Source of the DNA: Membranipora membranacea
Taxonomy: Eukaryota > Bryozoa > Gymnolaemata > Cheilostomatida > Membraniporidae
Length of the DNA stretch: 64,000 bases
NCBI GenBank assembly: GCA_914767715.1
Contig: OU612068.1
Span: 8,122,001 to 8,186,000, forward strand
Direction: 5' to 3'
Below, one piece after another: positions 33,401 through 49,100 of this stretch (its first letter is position 1; every line of letters starts with the position of its first letter). Under the pieces are notes generated by a model, which was given only the letters and a program-made list of their open reading frames with translations, was not told the DNA's origin and did no database searches. Made by a program: the position numbers and the translations under genes.

Positions 33401-36400
33401 ACATTTAATATTTTTCATCTTATCGAGCTGGGAGTTAGTGATTTACTGTACCCATGTTTTAGATCGCAATAACTTTTCAAAGTTTTCAAAAAGAATCCAT
33501 ATATGTGAGTAACCATTGTCATCAAATTCAGACACTATCATCAGTCTACTGAATGTAATGTCATGACATTGTTTTACATAGACAATGTGTTGGCTCTGAT
33601 TGGCTGGTTGGGAGAGAGCCAATGCCAGGTCAGATGGTACTTTCCTGAAAGTACCGATAGATATAATATATCTATCGGTACTTTCAGGAATATAACACTT
33701 TCACACACACTATATATTAGATAGTGTGTGTGAAAGTATTTTCAGTTTCAGTTTCACTATAAATAGTCATATAGCATTGGCTCTCTTTCCCACACACAGC
33801 CAATCGGATCAGAGCCAACAGATTGGCTCCATTATACATAATAACATTTATTTTTATCATAGTGTACTTGCATTAAACATTTTTTGGATACATTCATATT
33901 GTACCTTTTTATATTGTATGTGTATTTATTTCTATGTCATACTCACATTACACTTTTTATGGTGTATTACTAGTGATCTATATTTCGGAGAGGCTCCAAG
34001 AATAAAGTTTTCTAAATCAGTTAGCTGAATACTCCCAGTCTCAATAAATATGTTTCCTAAGTGAAGGTGACCTGGAAAAGAGGAATCTAGTTTTAAGATG
34101 CATCAAACACCGGACATTCAACAATCAACTAAAACTAGCGATCACCAACAAACTGGATGAGCAGCGATCAACAAACATATAAAATAAACAATTAACAAAC
34201 TGCCCAATTAATTGATTCATACTTTCATCTCTGCAACTTGAACTTGGTGTCGCTGTGGAGATGCCAACAAACATCTCAAATGAATAGACTCTCAAAAGTG
34301 TAATATATTTAGCCGTTTGTTGTGGTTCATTTACCCACTATAGTACACCCCTATAATGACTCGGTACATACCGAGAGGAAAGCCCTTGTCTGTCAGGTAT
34401 TTGATAGTTTCCAGCAGCTGTCTACAGTACCTCCTTAACTCCGGGATCGGCAACCTGGTGAATGTTTTTGGACTGCCGTACTTCTTCAGATAAGGTGCCT
34501 TTGGTTTCCCCTGAACAAATAATTATATGTATATATGTATATACGTATATATGTATATACGTATATATGTATATATATAGATATAGTATCTTTTGAGATT
34601 ACAAGCTGTAGTATTGGTAATCCATAGGAGCAGGGAACAAGCAACGTTGCTAAGAAACTCTTTTGAACTGCTGAGGTGTGAAGTCTTCGAGTAGTTCAGC
34701 ACCAATCTATTGATCATCAATGGATGTTTCACTTGATGATTATTTTGATCCACAGCTAAAAATGCCTGTGGCAAAGTACCACCAGTAAAAGTTCACAACA
34801 CAAATATAACAACTACCAAATGATACAGAGTGAGCTTACCTTATATATCTGATCAAGCAGAGAGCCTTTCTCCATATACGGGCGGATGAACATAGACCCA
34901 GCATTAGTCGCTGCGCAATATTGAACCGGGGCTATGTACGGATGTTGAATAGTTTGGAGTGTCTTAATTAGCGATATTCTTTCTTTTTCATCTATGGAGC
35001 AGTAGGGTCCAGTAAAACACTAGAATACAAATATAAGAGAAATATAAACATATGATCAGCAGAGCCAAACACAAAAGCCGCTGTTGATAAAGTCGTGTTA
35101 GTGGTTGAATCGTTCATGTGCACTTTTCACCCCTCCCATCGTCTATGTTATGACTAATGACGTAAAAATATGAAATCAAACAAGGTTGTGACAGGATTAA
35201 ATTTACGAATACAAAAATTACCATTTTTAGCAATAGGCCCCAGTATGAGTCAATATCTAATAAGTGGATTGATAGTGCCATGGACATATTTGTGGAAGTT
35301 ATCAGTGAGGAATTGCTGATATTTGACAATGATCAAGCTTAACTAATTTGCAGTTATCCAATTTTAAATTCCAACACAAAATCTCTGCTTGCAGGATGTC
35401 AAGGACAAATTCCTCAAGCCTTGTCTGTTATTCAATCTAGGTGTAAAAAATACTTATCTAATAGCAAATGCCTCATTAGTCAACAATAAAATTTGCTTTT
35501 TTGCGTATATCGGGGTAGGCGTTTGAATCTATTTTTGCGTCATGATACATTGGAAAACTTTCTGTTGACCAAAAAACTCTCTGTGTATGTGGTATTTCTC
35601 ATGCTCATTGTAGAAAGAACTAGTGGTCAAGCAAAGATCAATGCGTGGATAGTTCATCTAATGGTTGGTGACCTAGTTGACTGCACTGCAAAAACTGGGG
35701 ACTTTAGAATAATACGCCCTACCTATAGTCCCTGTCCCTGACAATAGATTACGACGAGTCTAGACAGTAAAACTGTTGTTTTATCCCAGGGGATAAGTAT
35801 TATTATGATGGTAAAGCAAACAATCATGAAGGCATTGACAAAAATAAGTCGGAGTTTACTCACCCAACTTAATACAAATCGCTCTTTGGGAAGTCGCTTG
35901 TTCTTCACCAAGAAATAACTCTTACGAATTCTACCACCTGTAAAAAGAATCAATATGTGAAAGGGTAAAACAATCATCATCTAATTATCAAGTACACAAC
36001 AATATTTTTCACAATATTATAGTTCGAGAAAGATATAGTTCAGTTAAAAACAGCCATGAGTAGACGGGCTGCCCCAAAAATATACACTTGGATATCAATG
36101 TAGATGAAAATATAGAATATACATACATAAATAAACATAAATTATGAATAACATAATTAGAAATCATTTGAATGGAGAAAATTTTATACAACATTTAGTT
36201 TTGATTACTCGCTGACTAGAATTAAGGGCGTCGTTAGAGCTCGAGTTCTTGGGGGTCATGAGAAGGCTATGTTTATATGTCCAGTGTAATAACAGGGTAA
36301 ATATACACGTGTTATTATCATACCTATATTATTAAGTGGTTCCACCACTTCCCAGTCTGGTTCACATCTCAGTAACATGGATATGTGCTGTAGAGATAGC

Positions 36401-37903
36401 TCTAAAATTATAAACACCAATAAGGGTTCTAGGGCTACCTGTATAACATAGCAGATATTTTCCCTGTAAACATATAGATATACGTCCATGCCATGAACAA
36501 CAGCACAGTTCTACATACTACATACACTATAAATATGTCACTCTGTACATATAGTATACTATATAATATGTAGTGCCAACAACAACACCATATGTTCTAT
36601 ATACTATAAATATGTCACACTTTATCTTATTACATGCTTTCTAAGACTAGATACTCAATGCTGAAGTGGCATTGTTATCACACCTGTATGACAATGGACA
36701 ATGTCAGGGTGATGTAATCATCATAGGATCCCTTAGGGACACCATAAGCCATGTGAGATGTTATTATTGTGAGTCGAAAGTTACGGAGAGCGTACATCTC
36801 ATTCATAATATTCAAGGTTAAAGACCACCCTCGTTCAGAATGTTGGCAAATGACAGAAAAGATGTATTTATGGTGATGATAAGGTGGCATTGCAAGTAGA
36901 TGCTACCTTGTTGCGTATAAGGTGTGAAACTCACCTCGGAAATTTTCTTGATACATATCATCATGGAGAAACTGCTTGGTGCACTGTGAGTTCGCTAAAA
37001 GCAGATTGCTCAATACTCCATTCAGGAAAATCTAATGAAGAAAATATGAAGCATTGGTGGTGCCAAATTATCAAACTCTCAATCATAATGAAACAGATCC
37101 AATACTCAGTGCCAAGCTACTGCACCTCAAGATGGGAAACTCATATATCTGGATATGTCATGAATTATGATGATTAATAACATTTGCATCTGCAATTAAA
37201 GACAATTTATTTCATATTATATTGTAATAACGAATAAATGTGATGTGACCTATGATGAGAGTGACTAACCTGAAGCTTCTGTTGTCTCTCAGCGATGAAT
37301 TCTCGGCTCGTGTTGCCGAAAACTTTCTTAGGAGGCAGTGGGAGTGATATACCAGAGTGTTTGAGTCCGCTGTCAAGAGCGACAAAATCTGAGTATCGGC
37401 GCGATAACATCCAGGTGTCCTCCGATCCATGTCCTCTCTGTACTTTTATTCTATATTCCTGTTAATTACAATAATCTGATGGTGTTAGGGGTGGATGAAG
37501 GGGTTCAAACTGATGAAAATGTAGCCTGAGCCCCCCCCCCCCAGACTCTTGCCTCCGCCTGACGCCCCCTGCATCTGATAGACGAATATATTTGATTATG
37601 GTGGTAAAAAAGTAATGTGCAATACGGAATTGTACTAGCGCTAAAATATTGATGTTGCTGTTGTAGCTGTGTGATTAACATTGCAACACTTTCAGCTTTT
37701 TTGCAATGATTTAATATTTTTCTTTACATAAACCGTCGGCTTCTTGCATGTAAGAAACTTTGTATGACAACTCTCTGTGTTATGACCATATTAAATCATA
37801 AAATAACCTTATGAACGAATTCACTTACTATGTGATCACCAGTACTCTGCGCAGATTCAATAGTACAGAACAAATGAGCTGTATCATCTATATTACACCC
37901 CAT
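26548..37903 (-). CDS. PXK: PX domain-containing protein kinase-like (PXK/MONaKA)
   Basis: Fourteen coding exons, all phases closing: 37903-37829, 37458-37270, 37031-36935, 36401-36324, 35937-35864, 35019-34840, 34510-34372, 34071-33947, 30532-30415, 29436-29358, 28878-28752, 28607-28524, 28131-28092 and 26822-26548. The product has 559 residues, close to the vertebrate protein. PX domain at residues 15-120 (RRYSDF, PLPPKK), kinase-like domain at about 125-400, a basic linker, then a proline-rich stretch and a C-terminal WH2 motif (RSALLDSI...KLKKA, ending near DKSAPKL). The catalytic loop reads GHLHLGN without the usual Asp, and DLEN replaces DFG, so it is a pseudokinase, as in its relatives. 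PX binds phosphoinositides on endosomes and WH2 binds actin (family knowledge). Intron 8 (3.4 kb) holds a complete gene on the other strand. Confidence 0.95.
27369..27450 (+). repeat. (TTG)n microsatellite, about 27 units
   Basis: Uninterrupted TTG triplets in the last intron of PXK. The poly-Cys reading in one frame is an artefact. In the transcribed (minus) direction it reads CAA repeats. Confidence 0.95.
28975..29130 (+). repeat. Dispersed repeat, copy 3 (in PXK intron)
   Basis: Shares ACTAGATCACTTGAGATTGGG, CTCCACTGCTGACTTGGAGCC and the following AACTTCGAAAT / AAAACCTAC phrases with the copies at 12113 and 17413. Same orientation on the plus strand. Confidence 0.6.
29186..29285. repeat. 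Fold-back sequence in PXK intron 10
   Basis: TATTGAATATTATGCA and TATAGTCACCT on the left pair with AGGTGACTATA and TGCATAATATTCAATT on the right around an AT-rich loop. Arms are about 40 bases with a few mismatches. Confidence 0.75.
29310..29361. repeat. PXK: 31-base tandem duplication covering a PXK splice donor
   Basis: GGATTACTGTAACTTACGGTA occurs at 29310 and again at 29341. On the minus strand each copy carries ACC-GTAAGT, the donor of PXK exon 10. The donor at 29357/29358 gives the correct phase. Use of the second, 31 bases farther on, would shift the frame and run at once into TAA. Confidence 0.85.
29440..29795. repeat. AT-rich minisatellite abutting a PXK splice acceptor
   Basis: About eleven imperfect copies of a unit of roughly 20-45 bases, each with ACAACAGGAT (or a variant) followed by alternating TATATAATAT. 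On the coding strand each unit reads ATCCTGTTGTATATT..., nearly the same as the functional acceptor ATCCTGTTGTAG of exon 10, which forms the edge of the array. Confidence 0.9.
30815..30940 (+). CDS. Possible upstream exon of the ankyrin-caspase gene
   Basis: The frame is open from a stop at 30767 to a donor-like AAG-GTAGTC at 30941 and reads as normal protein (Ser/Thr/Asp-rich). It could splice in phase 0 to an acceptor ending at 31076 (GATGGCAG), joining the caspase-gene frame ten bases before its ATG at 31086. The acceptor has a poor pyrimidine tract, so this is only a possibility. Confidence 0.35.
31086..33141 (+). CDS. Ankyrin-like repeat protein with C-terminal caspase domain
   Basis: Exons 31086-32151, 32258-32676 and 32803-33141 join in frame to 607 residues. 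Residues 1 to about 345 hold eight ankyrin-like repeats (TPLHLAI, LHVAAMNGN and similar), each with one Trp in an ELWxxLL-type helix at 33, 72, 111, 152, 191, 230, 269 and 308: spacing 39, once 41. A caspase domain follows from about residue 395: R407 (substrate pocket), H463 in MSHGG, C502 in IQACQAS, and R550 in the small subunit. All catalytic and P1-Asp-binding positions are present, but the usual QACRG pentapeptide is QACQA. No death-domain-type prodomain is seen; the repeats may serve as the recruiting or sensing part. An in-frame TGA upstream of 31086 favours that ATG unless the 30815 exon is used. The gene lies wholly inside PXK intron 8, antisense to it. Confidence 0.85.
33588..33820. 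repeat. Compound fold-back element with three nested inverted repeats
   Basis: Outer arms of about 40 bases (GTTGGCTCTGATTGGCTG... against ...CAATCGGATCAGAGCCAAC) enclose two perfect hairpins: 33644-33665 with 33667-33688 (22-base arms, 1-base spacer) and 33697-33713 with 33721-33737 (17-base arms). It sits between the 3' end of the ankyrin-caspase gene and PXK exon 8 and could fold into a cross-shaped structure. No coding frame. Confidence 0.85.
34516..34580. repeat. TATATG/TATACG microsatellite
   Basis: Alternating TATATGTA and TATACGTA units in PXK intron 7, directly beside the acceptor of exon 7 (34510). Confidence 0.9.
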
Positions 37904-39973
37904 GTTGAAAACCAGGAGACACTAAGTAGACGCCGTAATCGCATCAGAGATGTACCTAACAATTAAAAGGGCATAGCAGGAACAACAAGAAGAACAAAAA
38001 AGCATCAAAGCGATGCAAACTGTGACACATAATTTGGCCAAAACAAATCTATTGCTTCCCAAGTATTTTTTCCTATTACGGGACTTTGTCCAAAAGATTT
38101 TTAAGACATAAAATCATTCTGATGATGAAACTTCAGCAAGAAAGAACGATATGCATATTATGTTTATTGTAATATATAAATTCAATGGTGAGTTCAATGA
38201 AAGATCATATAATCTGCTTCAAATCAGGTACATGACAGAGGCAGACTGCACGTTCGATGTGAGGAACAACAAGCATTATTGGTTAGTTGATACTCCTTGG
38301 TTGATATTCTTGATATTCACTCTTTGTTTGGTTACTAATAGTGATTCAAATCAAACGCCAGTAAATACAGGTTAATGCCTTAATTCACGCGCCTCCTTAA
38401 TGGAAAATGGTTTGCCTCGTTGTTTAGAATGATGATTCAGATACAGAGCCCTCAATTAGTAGGCTACTGTGTGGAACAATCTTTAAAAAACCTAAAATAA
38501 GCCAAAAGAGACTTGCAGGTTGAGTCTAAGAGGGATAATCCAGGTATGGTCATAGAATCTCAAGAAACTTGAAAGCAATATGATGATATAATATGAAAAA
38601 CATCAACATCTAACAAATCAACTAGCTAGTGTGAGCAACACTACAGGAGTGCAGAGGAATTTTTGGTTGTGGGAGGTCGCTTTCAATGTCTAGAACTGGA
38701 TTGAACTGACTGAAACTTCATCTGCCCCTTCAACTCATTGCTCTTTCCCCACCCCTGTGTCGGGCTGAGCCCCCTCATATGACGAGCCACTTTAACCTGT
38801 AATGTTGCTGACACGGAACAGTACAAACAGTATGGCCACATTTCAAACATCTTCAGTTGTCCTCAATGATATACAACAAAACACAGATCTACTTTGACAG
38901 GGTCTCTGACAACTTTAAACTGTTCCAAAACCATCGCCAGAAACCCTTGTTTTGCAGTAGACCTGTGGTAGAACAAGAAATTAAGGAATGGAAACCTAAC
39001 CAATGGATACCTAACCAAGGAGTGATATTGCTTCTTGCTGCTTGGGTGGAGTGAGCCAACCCTACACCAATCAACATAATGGCTAGACAGTATCCAACTT
39101 CTAACAGCTAGTAGCTAGCAGTTAGAGTCAGCAGTCAGCTATCAGTTATGACACTAGCACTAGCTAGTGGTAGTAGGTAGTAAGTGTCATAACTGCAAAC
39201 TTGTAACTCTTTTTTGGCCAGTGATGGGTGTGGTTCTGGGGTGTGAGTGTGGCTTGCAGGCAGTTTCTGTTATATTTACCCATATATGTTATGGCCAATG
39301 CTAAAGCTTCAGATAGCTCACATTATGACTACTGTTTGCCATAACATGATGACATACTAAACTAAGTAGTGTAGCAAAAAAAATGTAGAACATTTATCAT
39401 GATGTCAGATCATTTACAAAAGTAGGCGTGGCCAAGTATCTCCACTTTTTATTATCACAATAGTTAAGAGAATCATTGAAAATAGATCAATACAACTATA
39501 CTGTTATATTTGGATCACTACTACAAAAACTTAACTTTACTCATTATAACTTATAACCTTAGTTCGAGGACAATATTCCATAAATTATTAAGAGGGGTGT
39601 GTGGAAAATATGGATATATTTTGTATATAAGCATAGTGGTTTCCATGGTTATGAGAGAGCCGCAGGAAAATAAAAATGAAATTCATATCTTCACCTAACA
39701 TTGATTGATAGATTACTAAGTTGCGATATGATCTATTCATGGGCCCATGGCATGGGACTCACATGCCTTTACATTGCCAATGTCCAGTATCAACCACTTG
39801 TGGACATTGGCAAAGTAAGAAGCAGGCACATAAATCCCAGGGGCTCATTGGTCTGGACTAACTATACATATATGCCCAGCGGGCACATTGTATGCGGCAA
39901 CATGTTTCCAATGTCGCAATTGGGTTGTTTCTGTGTTGCATGGTACACGTTTAACATTCAATATCTTGTAGAT
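37904..39973. other. Intergenic upstream of PXK
   Basis: Expected to contain the PXK promoter; I see no clear TATA box. Short frames at 38151-38375 and 38857-39054 have no recognisable features. Around 39105-39190 there is a cluster of CTAG-rich short inverted repeats (AGTTATGACACTA against TAAGTGTCATAACT), and a small hairpin with TTGCCAATGTCCA lies near 39770-39812. Confidence 0.5.
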
Positions 39974-40486
39974 GCATAAATGGTGCATACAAAGCAACAC
40001 AGTTTTTTCCAATATGGTAACTGCACAGTAACTACAGCTACTTTACTCGAGAGTAATTTGCAAGAATACTGGCATCATATGTGATAAAATGCTTTGCCAT
40101 TTGTTTGCTAACACTCTGTGTGGCTCCAAATTGTGTGCAATTCTATTTTGCACTGTTTTATTCCATTTTCTTAAAATCAAATGTAGTCTCTAGACCGCAT
40201 GGGAATGATGCGTTTATGACCACGTAGAGGCATAAATGGTGCATAAAAAGCAACACAGTTTTTTGCAATATGGTAACTGCGCAGTAACTACAGCTACTTT
40301 ACTAGAGAGTAATTTGCAAGAATACTGGCATCATATGGGAAAAAAATGCTTTGCAATCTGTTCGCTAACACCCTGTGTGGCTCCAAATTGTGTACAATTC
40401 TATTTTGCACTGTTGTATTCCATTTTCTTAAAATCAAATCTAGTCTCTAAACTGCATGTGAACGATGCGTTCATGACTGCGTAGCT
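39974..40486. repeat. Two-copy tandem repeat, 256-base period
   Basis: GCATAAATGGTGCATA... starts at 39974 and again at 40230, and the copies stay aligned through AACTACAGCTACTTTACT, TGGCTCCAAATTGTGT and CATTTTCTTAAAATCAAAT to the ends (GCGTTTATGACCACGTAG and GCGTTCATGACTGCGTAG). They differ at perhaps 5 percent of sites. Non-coding as far as I can see. Confidence 0.9.
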
Positions 40487-41456
40487 GTTGAATTTGTATG
40501 CATTACTTGCATTTATCTCCCCTGGTAAACTGCTAACGTTTGGTAAGCCCTTGTGACAACACAACAGTGCAATATAATTATTTAAATAAACCATTATTCA
40601 ATAACTTTGAAACATTAATACATGTCAGTATTTTGAAATTGGTTAATAAATAGCCAGGGTTTAGATTACCTGCATTAAGCACCACTTAATGTTCTTTGCG
40701 AATAAAGTTGAACCAGATTGCATTCAACTAAGTTCCAAGAGTTACACAGCGAATGACTCAAATACTTACCCTACACTAGTGGAAGTCCAATGGTCTAATG
40801 GGCCTACTACTCAACATCCACAGTGGACTGAATCACTATGAGTAAAACACCCTCCTAAATGCTAATTGATATTAAATCTAATAAATCGTAATTAAAATGA
40901 AATAAATACTGAGGTATGATATATTGTGTATAAATGTGCTGTGTAGAAAATGCATGGTTACTGTATATACAAGCCTCTAGTTAGATGTGTAGCAGAGGCA
41001 GTTTATATATTGTAACAATATCTACTAAAATGCACCATTCCAACATATAATAGCGTGACAGATTGCCACATTAGGCAGACGTAGTTCAGCCTCTAAGGTA
41101 AACATCTTTTCAACATAGTTTAGATACAGTTGTGCCGGCTGGGTGTTGTCTACTACCATGAAATATCACTTGTTGGGAATTAAAATATTTGCTGCCATGA
41201 GCCCCAGTGACTTGCAAACATGTTTATTGCCCATGCCAAGTGAGATCAGTGCAGTCAACCACTGCATGGGCCTAGGCATTGATTGATAGCTGTCATGCGG
41301 GTGGCCAATAGTAACAGACAGAGCAACCTAAAGCTTAAAAGTTACTTCATACTTACTTCATGGATGATCGCCAACTTCATAGATGAAGTTCCTGGCAATA
41401 TAGCAAAACCGTTTGTAGATAGGAAGTTCTGGTCATCAACGTTTTAGGTTGTTTAC

Positions 41457-41618
41457 CAATTCCATTTTTCCACCCATTCCAGGAGTCCTGATTACTGAAG
41501 GAGCCCCTGCACCAAGTGTTAAGATCATAGCAACCAACAACAGCAAAAGCAGACCAGTATTCATTAGGCTCAGTGATAGTGCCGTTGTGCCGAATGATGG
41601 CAAAATGTGTCTTTTCAT
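41457..41618 (-). CDS. Candidate signal-peptide exon, unknown protein
   Basis: From an ATG at 41618-41616 the frame encodes about 54 residues up to a donor-like TTG-GTAAAC at 41456. From a second Met (41564) it holds a strongly hydrophobic run (GLLLLLLVAMILTL) followed by Gly-Ala-Gly-Ala, as in a cleavable signal peptide. It may be the first exon of a minus-strand secreted-protein gene divergent from RNF32, but no downstream exon was found, so it may be chance. Confidence 0.3.
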
Positions 41619-42014
41619 GCCAAAGGGCCTAAGATCTCTGGACGAGACATAATATAGCCTCTGTAGTATGTCCACATCATGAAGAGGGATGATTGGTATG
41701 CTCTGTTGTCTTGGTGTGTTAGATACATTTTGTACACGGTCTTCCACTGCCTTAACCCAGGGGCTCCCTGCTGACTGTATACAAAATGCCCAACACCTTC
41801 CAATAACGGACAAAAGCCTACGAAACCTTTTTGTTTTGGTAATGACACTGACACCCTCCGGCTCAAAATCAAGAGCTGTAGCTCGGTAGAAAGCAAGTTA
41901 ACACCAACGGATGGATGGCATAGCCATAAGATTGAGGGACTAGGAGGGAGGGGTTTTGTGTCAGGTTTTGATTACGCCTTTGACCATTTTGTTGCTAGAT
42001 AAAATTTGTGAGAG

Positions 42015-45252
<3,238 letters not shown>

Positions 45253-46146
45253 CCTGGTCGCTCTGTTGAGCAGCATCTACATACTATATTTAATTATCAA
45301 GTTTGCAGGTGGGCATCAAGAATTGGGAAATCGCTTACACCATAATACTTCTTGTAAAAGCTGTGAAATTCTTGTTGGGTGCCTCTTAATTTCGGGAGTT
45401 GTCCATATATGGAAAAGATGAGACAACCATCCGTTTTCATGTATGTATGACATTATTTATTTACCTTTATTTACCTTGGTAGTTTCATAGATTATTTTCC
45501 TAATCCTCACTCATTATATCATAAAAATAAAAATGATGTAGTTTGGCTACCATGCCCTTATGTATTTTGTATAAAAACTAACATGTAAACTCATCATATC
45601 CTGGAATGCATTAGAAAAAAACATAGTACAAAATAAGCATGATAGCGTATATAGAGTAGAGGACATTATAAAGGTTCCGATTAAGCATACCGAGCTAACA
45701 TCTTAAGCAGTTAGGAGAGATTTTCAACCACCAACCAAAAAATGGTTACATAGTAGATAGAATAGGAAAAAAATAAGGTTATTATATTATAGTCATACTA
45801 TTATCATTTAAAGTGTCAAAAAACCAAAGAACACTTGCAGATCTTTCAAGAGAGATTATGCAAATACGTCTAAAACATTGTAGAAGTAGGTTCCATAAAA
45901 GGCTTTCACTTGCCAAGAAAATACTATCCAATACTACACCATCTACACAGCTAGAATATGGATTGAGCAAGCAGACCTATGATCTATTGTTCCAAAAAAA
46001 GCACCAAACAAAAACTGGTCTACAAACACAAACGCTTATCATAAAGATTCATTGTGTAACAAAATTGCCGCCAGAACAATAATAATCTTTTGGCCTCAAA
46101 TACTGTTACCACCTTTGTTATCCTCTTTCAAAGCAGTACATGTCAT
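45253..46146. other. Convergent 3' spacer between RNF32 and hillarin-like gene
   Basis: Contains an AATAAA at 45527-45532 that would serve RNF32. A plus-strand frame at 45813-46082 encodes a basic 89-residue peptide without a good start codon or recognisable motif and is not called. Confidence 0.55.
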
Positions 46147-49100
46147 TTATTTTGATTTCTTCTTTCGGCTCAAGGTCATATCGGGGTCATGAGTAATAAG
46201 ATAGTTGTACACATTAGACATTTTCTCAAAGTCGCTCTCTTTGCGCCCATAGATGGTTAGCAGGTAATTACCAGGTTTGTTGATGTTTATTTTGAATTTT
46301 GCTGTAGTTCCGTCGTTTTCTCTCAGGAGAGTGATATGATCTCTGTATTCCTCATCCGGTTCTCTTATAAAATGATATGACAGTGCTACGAACGCTGGAA
46401 CTGCAAAGTCAATGTCAAACATAGCAGGCATCTGCTTCAGTTTACCATCTTTATGTGTGAGTGGTTTGATGCCAAGCTTTCCGCAGGCGCTCATCATGCC
46501 GTACTTGTTATTGACCAACACGGCAGCATTCTCCATCTTAGCAGCACCCAGGTCTATTTTTTTCTTCACCTTAATCACATTGATCAGATACTTGCAGGCA
46601 TGGGCTAGAGTGAGGTCCATACTATCCGAGTCGGGACGGGCGTACAGGTCGAGCCCATACTGGCCTGGCTGTGGGAAGAGAAGCTTGATAATGAGGTCAT
46701 CTCCGGAGGTCTCAGCCTTCACAAACTGGTCGAGGTAGTGATCGTCCACCCCATTCATTCTCAGCTTGACTAAGAAGTGTAAGGCTCTCCTCGTAGTGAA
46801 CTGTAGTGTCACGTCATTCTCTGCATTAATCACAGCCTGCCAGGAACAGAAGAGTAAAATATAGACCAAGTATACCACAGGGATAGCCTTGATGGTAGAG
46901 GGGCAATTGTCGGTGAAAACATAGGTTAGCTTATTCGTATTGTTGTGCCATCAGTAGCAAACCCTACAACAATGATCGCATACTGACTTCTATGGCTAGT
47001 GTTGGTAGGATAAACATGATGTCCATTCAATTGCCCATTAAATTAAATTTTGTCCAACCTCTGAACATTATAATTCATAGCTGTACAGCTATACAACTTG
47101 GCAAGGTGGTCTCGTTACAGCATACAATGATTAAGGAAGCCAGAAAACATCACCGAATAGTATACTTGGATGACGCTGTTTGATATGACATGGCGCCCTA
47201 GATATTGATAGGTGGAGAAGGGTGCAGTACTTCTATATACCTACTGCTTGTTTACCCAAAAGCTACATCCTTATAGCCTCGACTACATTGTACTTACAGA
47301 TTCATGTGAGACAGGGAAGAGTTTGAAGTGTCTGATAGCTTTAGCCGGTCCCCACTCTCCACTGGCACAGTTGGGAAGAGCATGCATCTTATGCTTCAGC
47401 TCAGAACAATGTATCTTGAACTTGCAAGCACACTTGAGCCTGAAAGGCATAGTGGTTCCAGTCTGGTCCATACCACCACCATCATCTATCTTGTTTGCGA
47501 AAATCTCCAGGAAGAATGTTCCTTTGATGGGGAGATGCACACTGTATATCACCTACAGCAGGATAAATCAGATATTATCTTTACTGTGATCGACTTCATA
47601 GATTAGAAATCTCAAAGGTGCAGAGATGAACTGGACAGGACCGAGAAGAAGGAACCTACCGTGACTCTTAATCGATCAACTAACAATTATGGTAGTCTCA
47701 AAGAGGAAGCCTGTTTCCCAGAGCATGACCTTGAGGACAATAAAGTTCTCATTATGGAGCACATCTTGTATAGCCACAGGGAGTGATTGAGGTTTACAGA
47801 AAAATGTATATTTAAATAAACTGAATGCATTTGAGGGGTATGTGGTAGAAGGTGCAATGGAGTATCAATGTAGATTCCCAGCACCATGAGCATGCAAAGC
47901 ACCATTCCCATACTGGTGTTCACGAACACCATAACTGATTGGGTAATCCAAGAATTCAAAAAGTAGATTCATTATTATTAATTCATAAAAAAAATGAACA
48001 CTGAACATGACTTATACAGAAAGAAGCTTATTTGAATGCAGCCAACACCAGAACCTTAGCTTTTAAATTACCTCGCAGTACGGGCGTTCCTGAAATCAAG
48101 ATCATGTTTAAACAAAAGCTCATCACCTAGAAGTGCTTATATAAACTGCAACTTCAAACAATTTATTAGGATAGTGTTTGTTAAACCAAACACAAGATTG
48201 TCAAAATAATATGAGCAGAAAACTCCCAACCACAATTAAAATTTGTATTATTTAACTTTCATTGTACCCTCAGGGAGGGTACCATGGAACGTAAGTTTGT
48301 ACGATGTTGTTCAATTATAACACTATAAGTAGAAATCTGTTTAGTGTTAATGTGAACTGGTCACCTACCTCATCAACCAGCATACTCTGGAACACGAATC
48401 TATCTAGTTTGGATCCCTTATACTCAATCTCATGTCGAAACTCCTTAGCAGCGAATCTTAGCTGATAATGGAACACAATGTCCCGAGCTACCTCATCCGG
48501 TACCTTAATTCTAATCTCTGCTCCTCCCATTTCATTAGACCTCACTATCGCCTCATACGGATCACGGAACATCATACCAAAGTGGAAGAATACTGATCTG
48601 CAATTCAAATATTCGATAAGGACATGTAAATATCACAGCATATTTGTGATCAGTCATTAGTCACATATATGTAAAACAGTAGAAAACACTTGTGAATACA
48701 TTGGTAAACAACAATGTTTGGCATTATCAGAAGTGAATCTAAAATGGTGAGTTTTTGACAGCTTTATCAACAAGCCCATGCATTTCACTGAATATTAATT
48801 ATGCAGCAGTAGTAAATTATGACTTCAAATTATATGCAGGGGCTCATCACTACTAGATTGAAACCAAACTGAGACCAATGAGCCTTATGATAGGATTGTT
48901 ATTGCTTAGCAGTGGATGGCAGGGTAAAATCATTTCTTTGCTAGAGTTGGGAGCTTTGAGAACTATGAGCCACACTATAATTAACTAGCATGACTGGATA
49001 ATCTGGCGTCATTTCCTATCCAACCACCTGACAACATGCGAGCTCCGCACATTGACGCTGAACGAACTGACAACATTGTGCAAGCGCTTGAATTGTGATG

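Noticed and set aside
33971-33973. Earlier donor (CTA-GTAATA) for PXK exon 8
   Set aside because: It keeps phase 0 but drops eight codons; the GTGAGT donor at 33946 restores the length expected from the PXK family.
36884-37177. 97-codon plus-strand frame
   Set aside because: Overlaps PXK exon 3 on the opposite strand; no motif of its own.
47212-47589. 125-codon plus-strand frame
   Set aside because: Shadow of a well-supported hillarin-like exon.
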